A stretch of DNA of 64,000 bases from Diplonema papillatum (GCA_030068145.1 JAPJBO010000142.1:248001-312000); one strand, 5' to 3'. Shown: positions 9,901-21,900, counted from the stretch's first letter. Notes: generated by a model from the sequence alone, not told the origin. Numbers and translations: made by a program.

Positions 9901-10884
9901 AGTCGATATTTCCTGCAGCTTTGTTTGTATACGTTCAAAAAGAAAGGTGGGTGGGTAGGCTAGTCTGCAAGTTGTCGCCGGGAAACAAGGAAACGTGTAA
10001 CTGAGAGGCCACAGACTAGTAATCCCATGGGCCAGATTTGCAAACTTGGACAAGACACAACGAAGCAGAAACTGCACTACGCAATACCACTCGCCCGTAA
10101 CTTCGCCTTGGCTTTCACACCCCTCTCGCACAACACCGTCTTCTTGTTGCGTTAGTGATATGGTCCTTTGACAGAGAGTGAGCCGATGCCTCTCATCTCA
10201 CCTTTAAAACACGGCTGAGTCACGCATGCGCTTGACAGACGCTAGCGTCCGACATTTCGTACGCGCGTCACAGTCGTTGGGTGGTATTGACAAGGGGTTT
10301 CATCGGACACTCGGATGAGCTTCGTTACTTCATCGCCGCAGGCTCCCCCCTGCCCTGGGAGGTCTGCTTGGCTGCCTTCGGTTTGCGTCTCCGTGTTGGT
10401 GTTGTTGCTTCGCTTTTGGACTCCTTCTTCGGCTTGGCACGGTCCCAACGTCCTGATCTGCTCTTGGCGTTCGTCTTGCGCTCATTCTGCGCTGCTCGTT
10501 TCTCCTGCTTGACTTCGTGTTTCCATCGGGCCTGCTTGCGTTCCCATCCCGACGGGAAGTGCATCTGGGGACGAAAGCTGCCGTTCAGCGTCGCAGCTTT
10601 GCGGAGTCCTGCTTGCGGTACGGCTCGCACCTTGTCGCCGGCCTTCTTGTTGCGTTAGTGGGGAGTCATTTGCATGCAAATGGTATAGTACCACACTAAG
10701 CACAACACCACACACACAGGATGCCGACGAACCACACTCTGGGCGCTTGAATCTCGGTCGGAAGATTACCCCGTACCGTGGGCTCATGATTCAGAAAGCA
10801 TTCCGGGTCGCTTACGAAGAATGCAAAAAATCCCCGGAGGCACTTTTTGGGTTTGTCCCCGAGAACGGCAAGACGTACATGTAA
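6949..10884 (+). CDS. C2H2 terminal uridylyltransferase / non-canonical poly(A) polymerase (RET1-like)
   Basis: The enzyme adds nucleotides (probably U) to RNA 3' ends. Five exons join in frame: 6949-7386, 7637-7846, 8245-8361, 8521-9633 and 10720-10884, giving 680 residues. Residues 60-110 are Asn/Ser/Thr-rich. Two CxxC pairs (about 135 and 154) are followed by a classical C2H2 finger (C187, C190, H203, H208). The nucleotidyltransferase core has FGS at 295 with D308 and D310; the third carboxylate is D465 (HWDVSLRFF). About 155 residues separate the first two acids from the third, a mid-domain insertion typical of kinetoplastid RNA-editing TUTases. The PAP-associated part has SGLLSSYAVMLLFVF and, after the last intron, SGRLNLGRKI. 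Kinetoplastid RET1 combines a finger and an insertion in this way. U versus A preference cannot be read safely. The last intron (1086 bp) holds repeats. Confidence 0.88.
10141..10660 (+). repeat. Pair of 17-bp direct repeats bounding about 500 bp in the last TUTase intron
   Basis: TTCTTGTTGCGTTAGTG occurs at 10141-10157 and again at 10644-10660. Its core TGTTGCGTTAGTG (13 bp) also occurs twice, on the other strand, in an intron of the pol epsilon gene (42038-42050 and 42733-42745). The bounded DNA holds no supported ORF. This looks like an inserted element with terminal direct repeats or a duplicated target. Confidence 0.55.
10661..10719 (+). other. Palindrome-bearing block next to a 3' splice site
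   Basis: GGGAGTCATTTGCATGCAAA is followed by GTACCACACTA and a CA-rich run that ends in the acceptor of the last TUTase exon. The 14-bp palindrome ATTTGCATGCAAAT (10668-10681) and its flanks recur at 18317-18351. The palindrome contains an octamer-type ATTTGCAT on both strands, but I do not infer factor binding. Confidence 0.55.
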
Positions 10885-11542
10885 CAAGCGAAAAGGTGCA
10901 CCCTAAGACCACCGCGGCGCGGGCACGTTCTTGTGGATAGAATACATTTCCCACCCCCACCCCCGTCGCATCTTTCAGTTTCCTCCGAATCTAGTTCTCG
11001 CTGTTTGATCTTTTTTGAACAATATACAACCCGTCGTTCCTACGCGCACACTGCACGGCAGGCCCATTTTATGGAACTTGAGCAGCAGGTACGCAGGCGC
11101 AGATCGTTGACCACCATTCTCTAACCCTGGCTGATTAGGCGGGGCGTCGATTTGTGACATAGATGTATCTCCCTTACGCAGCCCGGAGAGCACCTCGTCT
11201 CCGCTTCAACAATGCGTCTCAGGGTAACGGGGCAGTTTTTCAGGGAAAAGATAGGAGACACCAAAAAAGAAGAAAGGAAAAGAACCGAATCAAAAAAGGG
11301 AAAACAAAACGCAAAAAAGAAAAAGTGAACAACGGGCGAAAGAAAAAGAGCGACACCGGGTGCAAAAAGAAGTGTCGGACCCACGTTGGGTTCCTTTTCC
11401 TTTTCCGTGAGGGAAGAGATCGGTCAATCCGATACTCAGCCCGGCTCCTTAAGCTTTAAGCACGAAACAGTCTAGGCTTTCAGTTTGAAGCCGCAAATAC
11501 ATCAGGAGGTGCTTGCTATGTGTGGTGTGTGAGCGTGTGTGC

Positions 11543-11646
11543 GTGTGTTTGTGTTTGTGTTTGTGTTTGTGTTTGTGTTTGTGTTTGTGTTTGTGTTTGT
11601 GTTTGTGTTTGTGTTTGTGTTTGTGTTTGTGTTTGTGTTTGTGTGT
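11543..11646 (+). repeat. (GTGTTT)n hexamer array, about 17 copies
   Basis: An almost perfect run of GTGTTT units. It would read as alternating Val-Phe in one frame and Lys-His on the other strand; both are artefacts of the repeat. It is not a known telomere unit. Confidence 0.9.
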
Positions 11647-13282
11647 AGTACACAACCCTTCAAACAGATCTCAGGCTTCTTTCATGTGCAGCAATCGCTG
11701 AAAATTTTATCCTTCACCAGAGAAGATATATGGGCTGATGTCCCCGAGGGCTGTCAGAGCTACGTTAGAGTGCGCTTGATCTTCCTCGATCAAGCAACAT
11801 ATTCCGTTTTCTTTTTTTTTCACTCTGTTGCGCGTCAGTGCTCGCGTGAAGGCCGAAAGGCCGGCCATATTTTCAAACAGCCCTCCAGGAGACGTTTCCT
11901 CCTTACAACCGCGGCTCTTAATAAGTTTGATGTGCCGATGAATCAACACTTGAACAAGGTTATTACTGCGGTCGCCAGTCCGGAGAACATCGTAACTTCG
12001 TGCCAACACACCCTCAATGTTGGAATGTGGGAGCTGAATTTCTTGAGTTATACGAGGCCGGTAGTTTCTTAGCGCGGGCACTGTGAAGCGCCGCAACTTG
12101 GCCAAGTTCCGTATAAAGATGCGAGAAGCGGAGACGGCGATACCCTGAGAAAAGCAAGCGGCGTGGAACCTCGATGGAGGGAGGGAGTCGTGGGCAGCGA
12201 AGCTCTGCCAGCGACTTTTGGGGCTTGGCGTGGGCCACTACATATCGTGTTCACCCGTTGCTCACGAAGTTTGCGCACTCTGTGGCCCCCGAGGGAATCC
12301 ACCAGCCACGGTTTGCTTTTAGCGTTATCCAGCGGATGGTCTGCTAAAGACAATGATGCCAGCACCCGAGGTCCGTGCACATTGTGCGCGTCTCATTGAG
12401 TTTACGCCGGACACGTCGGAAGGATTCCTATCGCCCCCCTCTCCCTCCCATTTCTCCCTTTTTGTGGGCGTCCCTGATACATTACGCGCGGCGCTAGGCA
12501 GTGTGGCTTCGTTGTCCATCTTGTCTTGCTCGTCCTAGCATGTCCGGCCCGTCGGATACCAGTTCCCGTCCACGTTTTTACGATTTTGGGGTTTAGCACC
12601 CGTAGTGAGCTGTCCTTGCAATGAACGGTGGCTTAGCGCGTGTTGTTTGGGTCGAGTGGGAAACGTGGCGGCAGTACATACTAGCGCACGCTTTCTCATT
12701 CATCTTCTTCGGGTTGCAGAGAGCATGGGTTCATAGAAAAAGCCCTGGGGATAGCGTTAGAAAGGCAGCGGTACGCCGCAGGAACAAATCACGCCAGAAC
12801 AGCGACAGCTGAACGACTGCGTCCACACGCCCCGTTGCTCTGGGCCTTTGCAGTTTTATGATTTATGAAGGCACCACCTCACAACCCCGGGTGAATGGGC
12901 AATTTACAAACCTAGTCTTAGTCCAGCCCAAGCACCCCCCCTGTCGGCCCAATTGTTCACCGCACAAAAGGTCTTCCTCAAAGATTTGACCAAGATACCA
13001 CCAAAGTCTTCAAGTGATCTTATGACGAGATCACCTGCTGTAACGAGTACGGTCACTTGGATATATTTTTGCGACAACCAGCAACCGCCTCCTTAAAGAG
13101 CATAAATGTTCAACTGAAAAGGAACATTGGCAGCGGTTTAACCTGAACGCGTACAGTTCAATCGCACAAACAAGCTCCTCCTCCCCGAAGAAGACTTGAT
13201 GCTAGCATCAAACATGCATGAATGGCAGTCAGTACTGTCTAGAAATTGAACTGATATTCCCCCTCCAAAACCACCGCAAGGT

Positions 13283-13340
13283 GCAGAAAGGTCAAGGTGT
13301 TGAGCACATAGGAAGCACTCTTGCATCCCACCCCCCCTTC
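13283..13340 (+). repeat. Possible R1 fragment, copy C
   Basis: AAGGTGTTGAGCACATAGGAAGCACTCTTGCAT... followed by a C-run resembles the GTGTTGAGCACnT...AAGCACTTCTTGCA block of copy A. The match is short and could be a degraded fragment. Confidence 0.3.
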
Positions 13341-14924
13341 AAAACGGCTAGAATGCTGCTGTCTTTCGAGTGCTTTTTCTCGTGCACTCAGTGCGAGGAG
13401 TCTCATCGCCAACGGTGCAAAACCCTCGCGTAGGCACCTTCACAGCATGCCATTTTCCACTCCCAAGCCCCTCCCTCCATGAACATCAGCGGTTACTTCA
13501 AAGGGATCGAACGTTTGGTCTTTTTTTCTTTTTGTCTATCTTTTGTTCCTCTACGATACCAGCTGGAAACAGGCCACCGTTGACACCTCAACAAACATTG
13601 CCCTGCAATCGTTTTGCGATAGTTTTGACACAGAAGTGTTCGCCAAGCTCGCAGCCGACCCGATCTAGTACCTTTGAGCGCGGGATGCACGAACATGTGA
13701 CAGGCGGGTGTCAGGAAGCTGACTTGCCTCCTGCACAGCGCGGGCGTGATCGGACTGCAGCACCCGCATTAGTTAGTTTGGTCAACCGATGTGTGGGGAT
13801 TTCTCCTCCCGTTTGTATGCACACAAGACAGAGGACGCTTGCTTCCCATCTGTGGCGATACCGCAACACGGGCTTACGTGGTCAGGTCGTCACCGATGCA
13901 CACGAACCCGAAGATAATTCCAACGCAGGCTTTGCCAGGTGCGGTCGCCCCCCGGAAGACACTAAATGGAAAAGACCGAGCCCGAAAACGGGAAACAAAA
14001 AACTACAGAGTTTCAAGCGAATTCTAACTCCAAAAATAAGTTCACAGCAGCTTTGTGCGTCTTGTTGATGAACGAGCGAGAATCTCGCACACCACTGCGA
14101 TCTCCTGAACTGTTTTCATCGCACACACAAGCATTCGTGCACCGTGCAGACGAAGGGTATCTAAAGCTTATATTACCGTTTCTTCGCAGCTCTACTCCGA
14201 TATCAAGTCGTGTTGCTGTCTTTGATTGCATGCTATGCTGAAACGGTAGCGCTCCACCCTTCCTCGTTGCGCACAGAAGACGTCATCAGCTGCTGTGCAT
14301 GCGTCCTCGTGAAATAGCACCGATCTTGCCTGTTCGACGCAATCGCGAAAGCGGCGCGTCTTCTGATATCGATGTTCCCTCCCGCACTTCTCTGCGAAAA
14401 AAGTGCCGCGGAAAACTGGGTTTCCACCCAGCCCCCTGGGGGGCCTAGCTGCCTGGACACTGATGTGCACGTCACCTTTTTCAACGCGAATACAGAGTCA
14501 CCCCCCGATCTTGTTTCGTGACGAAACTAGCATTATGACGTCCTTGCACCTACCAGAAGAAAGCGGAGTGCTTGTGCGCTCCCTTTTTAGAACAATCTTG
14601 CGGGTTGCCCTTCAATGTATTGTGCAGGCTAAAAAGACGTAGACAGCGTGTTTTGGTAGTTGATCACAATTCCGAACCTGAACATGACACAGGGTAATAC
14701 AAGTGGGGAAACGATCAACCGGCACGTACATACCAAACGAAGCGCCTGTCTTTTTTAGAAGTCCGGAGGAAGCGGAGCTGTCGCCACACTTGCCCCACAA
14801 ATCTTGGCAACAAGTTAATGGTAGGTGGCAACACGACAAGAGATAGTCTTGTCTCAGAAACATCGCTAGAACTCGCCGAGCTCGGCTGCATCGGCGTGCT
14901 ATTTTTGCTTGTCTCCCGCTTGAG

Positions 14925-14926
<2 letters not shown>

Positions 14927-14956
<30 letters not shown>
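14927..14956. repeat. (AT)15 microsatellite
   Basis: Uninterrupted alternating AT over 30 bp in non-coding DNA. Confidence 0.9.
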
Positions 14957-14958
<2 letters not shown>

Positions 14959-16467
14959 GATCAAAGCAGACTCATAAAATGTTTTCAGGTTCAAGGGTGT
15001 TCAAGTATGACAAGACGTAGCGCAGCTGTCTACCGCCAAGATACTCCAAGCACGCGGCCCTAGCCCGCCCGCCCTTTCTCATTCCTTCGCTCTTTTCTTT
15101 CCTTTTTCTTGAATTCGTCCACCTCCGTCTCCGGCCTCTGCTCGGTTCGCCTTCTGCGCCCCCCCCTCCCTATTTTACGCTATCCAAGCCCATTTCAATG
15201 GCTCATCCCTCCCTTTGGGCGCGAAGCAACCAACAGCGGAGGGAACACAAGGAACGCAGTTGGATAAAAGGGAAAAAAGAGAAAAAAAGAAGTAGAAGAA
15301 AAAGGAGGCGTGCGAATGTGCGAATAACGTGTTCTCACGACTAACAGAACAAAGACCACGGGTACTGTCGTCTTAGTCCTAGTCGCCCACGTGGAAAAAC
15401 GCGTAGGTTGAACACTCAAGGCATATTGCATTGCCAAAAGCTTCTCGTCGTAGCCTTCATTGTCGCAATTGCAATTGGGTCCGCAATGGGAAGCCATTTA
15501 TCAGATGGTTTGCCTACCAGGTCCACCACAGATTACGTCAATTTTCTTTGACCGCGGGTGCAAATTGCAACCTTAGTAGCAGCAGTGAACCTGCCGCCTC
15601 CCATCAGCCGAGAATTCATCATTTGTGAACCAGGGGCAGTCTACGCAGGAACTGCGCTGCAGACACGAGAAAAATCTCGCTCCCTTTCCCAACCCTCCGA
15701 TCTGCCACCAACAAGCACAAAGAAATGACGAAGAACCAGTCAGGTCCAATTCTCACCACTCTCTCTCTCTCTCGCACACACACACTCTCTCTCTTTTGTT
15801 TCCCTTTCACTGTAGTTTTCGTTTTTGCTTTTGTTCTTGCTTACTTTCAATTCATTCTTTTCTTTTGGTCAAAAAAAAATTACAAAGAACCCCCAAAAGA
15901 CAACAGCAAGAACGAAGGCATGTCTTCCACCTTCGTTCTCGTTCCCACCCGCGCTCTCTGCTTCTCTCTCACTCCCTCTCGTCTCTCTCTCTACTACTCT
16001 CTCTCCTTCATGCCTTCCTTTATTTCTTTCTTGGTTAGTGGACTTTTAACCGTTCTTGAGAAGTATTGGAAGGACACTGTCGGTCTACGGCAGCCCGAGC
16101 CGAAATGAAAGAAGCCAAGGTTCGACAGAGTGCGTTGCTCAGGGTAGTCGAAGGCCTGACCGCAACAAATTTACGACTAGTTAACGGGAAGGTCGTCGCG
16201 GGTGTAGTCGACGTGAATGGGCTGCGGAAGGGCGGCACGTCAGAATCAAAACCGCTAAACGAGTTCGCAAAAACCGCATAAGAGATAGCACCATCCGGTG
16301 CTTTTCACGTGTCGTGTGTCACCAGCTCAGATCTTAGCACCTGTTAACCTGGAGTTGTTCTTTGTTGATGCAGCCTGCCCCCCTCTCCCCTCAGGCACTC
16401 GAAAAAGAAAGCAAGGCCCAAACACGCCTGCTTCCTGCCCCCACCGGGGGCGGGGTTCTGCCGCGAC

Positions 16468-17337
16468 ATGCTGGACAGCTTCCTTTTTCCGGCGCCGGAG
16501 CCGTCGTACCGGCGGTCATCCTTTTCGGGCAAACTGCTGGAGCACGAAGGCGTGGTCATGCTTCTGCAGTATCCTGCAAAAGCGAGGGCAACTTTCCTGT
16601 TGTTCTGTCTCCACGCGAATGCGTGCGATCTGGGGCAGTTGAAGTCCGAAGATCAGTACCTCGCAGACGAGCTCGGCTGCGCTGTCTTGAGTACAGAATA
16701 CCCCGGGTACGGCATTGCTTCCGGAACCCCGAACATGGCCAGCATCAACAACGCGGCGTGGAAGGCGTTCAGATTTGCCGTCGACCGCATGAAAGTGCCT
16801 CCCAGGGACATTTGCATCATGGGAAGGAGCATAGGCACCGGCGTCGCATCCCACCTGGCCCGCAGAGCGGCGGAGCAGGGAGAAGTCGTACGCGGCATCA
16901 GCCTCATCTCGCCGTATACATCGGTGCTCGACATTGTGCACCACCACGTCTATTTTGTGGGCAATTTCTTCTGGCACCGGTGGCGCCCGAAGAAGGACCT
17001 GCCCCACGTGCAGTCGCCAATCTTGTTCATCCACGGCTGTCGGGACCTGCTCATAAAGCCGTCGCACACCGAGAAGCTCATCGCTGCGTTGAAGCACCAG
17101 CAGCCGATTGCCGGCAACCGCCTGCAAACCTTCCCCCCGAGCAGCGGACCGTTTCCGCACCAGGTCTACGCCCGCCTGTCGCCGGATGCCGACCACAACA
17201 ATTGGGACTACGAAGTCGACATCCTGGGGCCCCTCAAGATTTTTGCGGCCGCCTGCGCGCCCGCCGCTGCTTGCGCTCTGCCGTTCTTCGACCCCAAGCC
17301 TTTCGCCATCCGCAATCCCAGTGTCACAACTTCGTGA
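16468..17337 (+). CDS. ABHD17-like alpha/beta hydrolase (serine hydrolase)
   Basis: A single-exon 289-residue protein of the ABHD17/FAM108-type alpha/beta-hydrolase group; animal members remove palmitate from proteins such as Ras. The order of motifs fits: an oxyanion-side LLFCLHANACDLGQL at about 44-58, YPGYG at 78-82, the nucleophile elbow GRSIGTG with S121, Asp193 in FIHGCRDLLI, and His243 in SPDADHNNW. A lid-like HHHVYFVGNFFWHRW lies at about 158-172. The animal proteins carry an N-terminal Cys cluster for lipid attachment. Here the N-terminus (MLDSFLFPAPEPSYRR) has none, so membrane attachment by that route is not supported unless an upstream exon exists. The first ATG in frame was taken as the start. 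The substrate is not determined. Confidence 0.85.
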   Translation: MLDSFLFPAPEPSYRRSSFSGKLLEHEGVVMLLQYPAKARATFLLFCLHANACDLGQLKSEDQYLADELGCAVLSTEYPGYGIASGTPNMASINNAAWKAFRFAVDRMKVPPRDICIMGRSIGTGVASHLARRAAEQGEVVRGISLISPYTSVLDIVHHHVYFVGNFFWHRWRPKKDLPHVQSPILFIHGCRDLLIKPSHTEKLIAALKHQQPIAGNRLQTFPPSSGPFPHQVYARLSPDADHNNWDYEVDILGPLKIFAAACAPAAACALPFFDPKPFAIRNPSVTTS

Positions 17338-18992
17338 CCCGACAAAATCCGGGACTGGGTGCTTCGTTTTTCAGCTAAGAGGAGGTGCACCGACGTGTTG
17401 GGGGGTGGCAGGCACCGTCAATAGGAGGCCTGCTTTTCTCACTCAATTCCATGTCGTGTGCTGATTCTCAAAGGCTCGGCTTCTCTAAGCTAATCTGAGC
17501 CTCACAGGATGGGCCACCGGATGCGAATCGTTGACGTAGAATCTTTCATAGTCGCCGGTGCATCTTTGCAGGTTCTACCTTTCGCGACGTCCTGATCTGC
17601 TTACGTGGTCTCCTCACCTGCAAGACAGCAGGAAAAGATGCAGGTCTAGTATCTGACGCAGTCTGATGGCCCGATACATGAACGACATTTCGTAGCTACA
17701 TAAATCCTTGCTGTGTCAGTCTCATATTCGTCGGATACGATTTGTTCATCCTTGTTTCTTGGCCGCTCTGACAAGATTTCACGCTCGCTTCAACCACGCC
17801 AAATAATAGTAAACACCCCCATCTTTCTTTTTGCGCGGCCGAACAGACAATCGACGAGGATACAGAGAAAGAAACAGTCTAGATAAGGTAGTAGCCGGCA
17901 TAGCCGTGGCTCTTCAGCAAAACACCGACGAGCCGAAAGCTCTGGGCAAACAAAGAGAGTTACCGAATGTGTCCGAAAGGCAACAGGTATTCCGCAGACA
18001 AAAGCTGCCATTGCAGGACCGGTAGAGAAAAAGTGAACTTTAACTCTAAAACTCTCTAGGTGAACTTGCGAACTTGCAATCTATAAAGCTCGTTCTTGTT
18101 CTATGCTGTGTCTTGTACGAGTACGATGTGCGATGATCGGCTCATCCGTAATGTCTCAGCTCATAAGGACAATGCTGCCTCCCTGACGAGCTGCGGAGCT
18201 AGCTCTTATAGTCGCCTTGCGTGCGACTACCGCCGTAACACCGAAAGTGCAAACTGGTTTGTTTCAATCTTACAGCCCTTGCGCAAGTTCCCGTGAATCC
18301 ACACAATTTTTTTTGTGGGAGTCATTTGCATGCAAATGAGTACCACACTACGCACACAGCAGCCTGGCACCCTGGACGCGTTGCGAACGTGACGAGCGCT
18401 ACAGCCTGGCGGTGGAGTAATGGGGCGCATCGTGCTCTCACCGCAGACGGAGGCAGTGCTACGCGATTGATGAGCCGGGGCGCACCCGACACGGAAGGAA
18501 CAACCCCGAATCCGTTCGTCACGACCCACGAGAGGTGGGCAGCCAGTATCCAACCCGAGCGATACTACGAGGCGACCTGGAAGGAAACAGCGGTGTGGAA
18601 GGGGAGAGGACGAGAAAGCCCTCCCAGTCAACGATCTCACCCGCCAACGAGGCGGAATGTCAATGCGACCATCAAGATGGTACGAAGCCTGACGCCCCGC
18701 GCTCCACGTGTACGAGAAGGCGAATACCCCCCGACACCTGCTGAAATCAGCAATATGCAAATCACGAAGAAGGAAGCCAATGCCCGTTGAGGCTGCAGTT
18801 CCGTGTACGTCGCAACCACCACGAGCGGCCGGCTGGTGCATCGGCAGTAACGTAAGTGCATTGCGCAACTGGGCTAGACTCCGCTCAGGGGTTACCCATT
18901 ACTGAGATCACCCACACACACACTCGCACAAAATCAAAAAAAAGGTGGTCAAAAGGAAGCAACCGGGAGGGGGAGGGGCGTGCGCGTGTGAG
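17338..18992. other. Spacer between the hydrolase and coiled-coil genes
   Basis: No supported gene. ORFs at 18227-18868 (- strand) and 18293-18790 (+ strand) overlap each other and have no domain. The notable content is the palindrome-bearing block at 18317-18360. A run of CA and A-rich sequence at 18909-18945 lies just before the coiled-coil gene. Confidence 0.5.
18317..18360 (+). other. Second copy of the palindrome-bearing block
   Basis: GGGAGTCATTTGCATGCAAA, then GAGTACCACACTACGCACACAG. Apart from a few inserted bases this matches 10661-10705. Here too it ends in CACACAG, like the 3' splice sites in the window, yet no exon is recognised immediately downstream. It could be an intron end of an unrecognised 5' untranslated exon or a small mobile unit. 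Confidence 0.5.
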
Positions 18993-21900
18993 ATGCCGTG
19001 GGGCATCGATTCACAAGGTGGAGGTAGGATGATGGCGTCCGAGCGACAGGTTAGTAGAGAAGAAGTCGACATGCTGCGGAGAGAAGTTGGCGTCCTTCGT
19101 GATGCCGTCAGCACCGCAGAAGAGCGCGCTGGGAAGGAGGAACGAGAGTGCGCTGCGTACAGGAATCGCGTGATGCGGCTGCAATCTGAGAACACGGTCT
19201 TGCATGAGTCTCTTCGAGAGGCTCAGAGCATGTTGGAAGATACAATCGCCGATGTTCCCCAGCTGCAACCGAAAGTCGAATCCCTGCAAAGCAGCATGCG
19301 GCTTGGTGTGAAAGCGATTAACGATTTGCACAGCGCTTTGGACGCCGCCGCATGTCGATCTGCCTCTGCCGAGCAAAAGCTGCGCGATCTGCAGCGTCAG
19401 CATCAGGAACTCTCCGCAAACACGTTCAAACTTCTTCAAGCCACGTCCATTTCACCTGCAGCTGAGCCTGTGTTGCCCCATGGCAGACAAGAACCTGCTA
19501 CCGACGACTTCGTCGCAGCACATGCGTACCTCAACACCCTCAAAGCTTCTCTGAACACTCTGCAGTCCCAACTCACGGATGATCGAAGGAAATTGGCCCA
19601 CGTATCGAGCGTGCCTTCCTCGCCTTCCATCAACGTGACACAGCCCCATGGAAACCGTTCAAGAATTGCTCCCGGAAGAATCCAGCATGTCAGACAGACA
19701 AATGACGTCGGCGAGCTGAAGGCGCTTCTGGAGGACCTTCTACAAGAGTTATCTGACCAGCGAGAGAGTGCCGCGGAGCTGGAAGCGAGCGTACGTATGA
19801 CGGCTCACATGTCTCCAGCAGCGTTGGACGTCGCACGAGGGCAGACCGACCGAGAACTTCTTGGCGAGCTTTGGGAAGCTCTGCTCACACCCGAAGAAAA
19901 GGTGGCCAGGTGTGGATTTGTTCCTCCAGCGGTTGCGCCGCTTTGTGTCTCTCAGCTCGCAGCCAAGGGTTCCCGGAAATCTGAGCACTTCAACGTTGGC
20001 TTGTTCGGAGATCGACGCTGCATTCTGACGATGCCATCTTCGTTGCGCGACACACTGCGATATCAATTTCGGAACACACACTGTCACACAGGTACCGAGC
20101 GCGTCTGACACAAGCATCGGCGGACTACACGAACGTCGTCGAGGAGAACAAACGGCTTCACAAAGACAAGGAACGCTTGTTGATGAACTTCAACAACGTG
20201 CAACCGCCGGTAGCAACACCTCAAAAGATGCAGTTCGGTAGTCCACTCATGAGCGGTCACCCGGATCACATGCACATGCAGCAGGTCATGCGCGAGCTTC
20301 AAGACTACAGGGGCGAGGTGGCGCGTTTGAAGGACGAGAAACAACGACTCCTGGACGCTGTCAAGCAAGCGTCGAGCCTGCGCAAGGCGCACAGCACCAG
20401 AGGCGATTCGAAGAGCAGGAGGAAGCCCGGTCGCAGCGGGCAACCACTCGAAACCCGGTTCGGGCGAGAAAGCAGCGTCGAAAGCGCTTCAACATCGACC
20501 ACCGGTACCGGCACAGACTACAGCTACGGCTCCGATTCGTCAGTTGGAGGACCCGCGAAGAATGCGGGTGCCCACAAGAACGACAAGCAGACCACCGCAC
20601 TCCGGCAGCTGTCGGACGAAAACCGAAAGCTGAAAGACGAGCGCGACAAACTTGTCGACCAACTCATCGCCGCCCGCGCGTCTGCCCAGGCCGCAGAGTT
20701 GCTCAAGATCGATTCGCAGGACGACCGGCGGGCGTTCCAAGAGAAGCTGGACTGCGCCCGTACCGAAATCGCGGAGCTGCAGCACAAGAACGCGTCGCTC
20801 TGCGTCCGCCCGCCTGTGGCCGACCGTTCCACTTCTCCAGAGCCGGAGGCGAAGGCCAACCTACCAGTAGACGCTCGCGAGGACCGGTACGAAGAAGAAG
20901 GCATCGAAGTCGTCCCGCTGCCAGCCGCCGCGTATCAGCAGCAGGAGGCTGAAAAGCGCCCGCAGGTAGACGAGTACGCCCTCGCGTCGCTGCGGCACGT
21001 TCTCGAGCAGACGCAACAGGTTCGCTGTCTTATTTCTGAAGTTAGCACCCGCTTTAGTGCCGGAGCGAAAGCGTCCAACGAAAAAGACCCATTTGTAGTT
21101 GTGTTGTTTCTCCCCTCCCCTCCGTCGAACCCGACGGGGATCCCCAATTCATTTCTTCCAATTTCCTTAAAGCCAGACCACCACCAAAATACAATGACCC
21201 CTTCCGTCGAAATAAGCACCGGGCGGCCACTCCAAGTAATTGTTGCGGGGTGTCTTGGTGATACCAAAAGCAAGTCCCGAACCTGTCTATAGCCTCTCGC
21301 TTTGTTTGTACTCGCATGGCCAACACGCAATCGTCGAAACCGCCTAAAAACACTTCGCAGCTGCTCGAGCGCTCTGATCAGCAACTGTTAGACGAGCGTG
21401 AGAAGGGGGTAGGCTTTACGCAACAGCTCGAAGACATGCGCGTGGCACTCGAAAAAACGCTGCGAGAAGGCTCCGAGCTGCAGCAACAACGCGACGCCCT
21501 GATCGTAGAGCGCGACCAGTGGGCTCAGGCGGCGAGGGATGCCGACGACGCGCGCAGGAAGCTGGTGGAGCACATCGAAGTGCTGCACACCAGCGGCGGG
21601 CAGCGCGGCGACGGCAACACCGCCACACGACCGCCAGAGGTCGTCGACTTGCTTCGCGACAAGGCAGAGCTCATGGTGCAGATCGACATTCTCAAAGAAC
21701 GCCTAGCGGACTCGATGGAGGAACTCGAAGGGGCCCGGAGAGAACTCGTCGGTTCGCTTGACGCACGCAGCGAACTTCAACGCGAGCAGGTCCCCCTTTT
21801 CCCTCCTGTGCGTTGTGCGTTTGCTATCGAAAGCAACACCGGACCAGTGATTCATAAGGGGGGTCTTACGTGGGGGTAACCCAGTGACCGGACGACTGGG

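Larger units (their letters stand above)
10885..16467. other. 5.6-kb spacer without a convincing gene
   Basis: No ORF here shows a recognisable domain or a frame-consistent exon chain. Visible structure: an A/G-rich stretch about 11260-11360, the TTTGTG array at 11543-11646, a weak R1-like piece near 13283, an (AT)15 run at 14927, and CT-rich or CT/CA tracts about 15760-16015. A pyrimidine-rich tract ending in CAG at about 16396 lies shortly before the hydrolase gene and could be a trans-splice acceptor for it. The ORF at 13370-14068 is long by chance standards but has repetitive, non-protein-like composition. Confidence 0.5.

Noticed and set aside
11543-11646. Internal telomere sequence
   Set aside because: GTGTTT is not a known telomeric unit and there is no other subtelomeric sign.
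11449-11700. Val-Phe, Leu-Cys and Lys-His repeat proteins
   Set aside because: Artefacts of the GTGTTT hexamer array read in different frames.
13370-14068. 232-residue ORF as a gene
   Set aside because: No domain, composition shifts along its length, no exon partner, and it overlaps R1-like sequence; most likely chance.
18227-18868. Overlapping ORFs of 165-213 residues on both strands as genes
   Set aside because: They mirror each other and have no recognisable domain; only the palindromic block inside is of interest.
19791-19909. End of coiled-coil exon 1 at the GTACGT donor at 19791
   Set aside because: That join leads to an early stop in exon 2; the donor at 19910 restores the frame.
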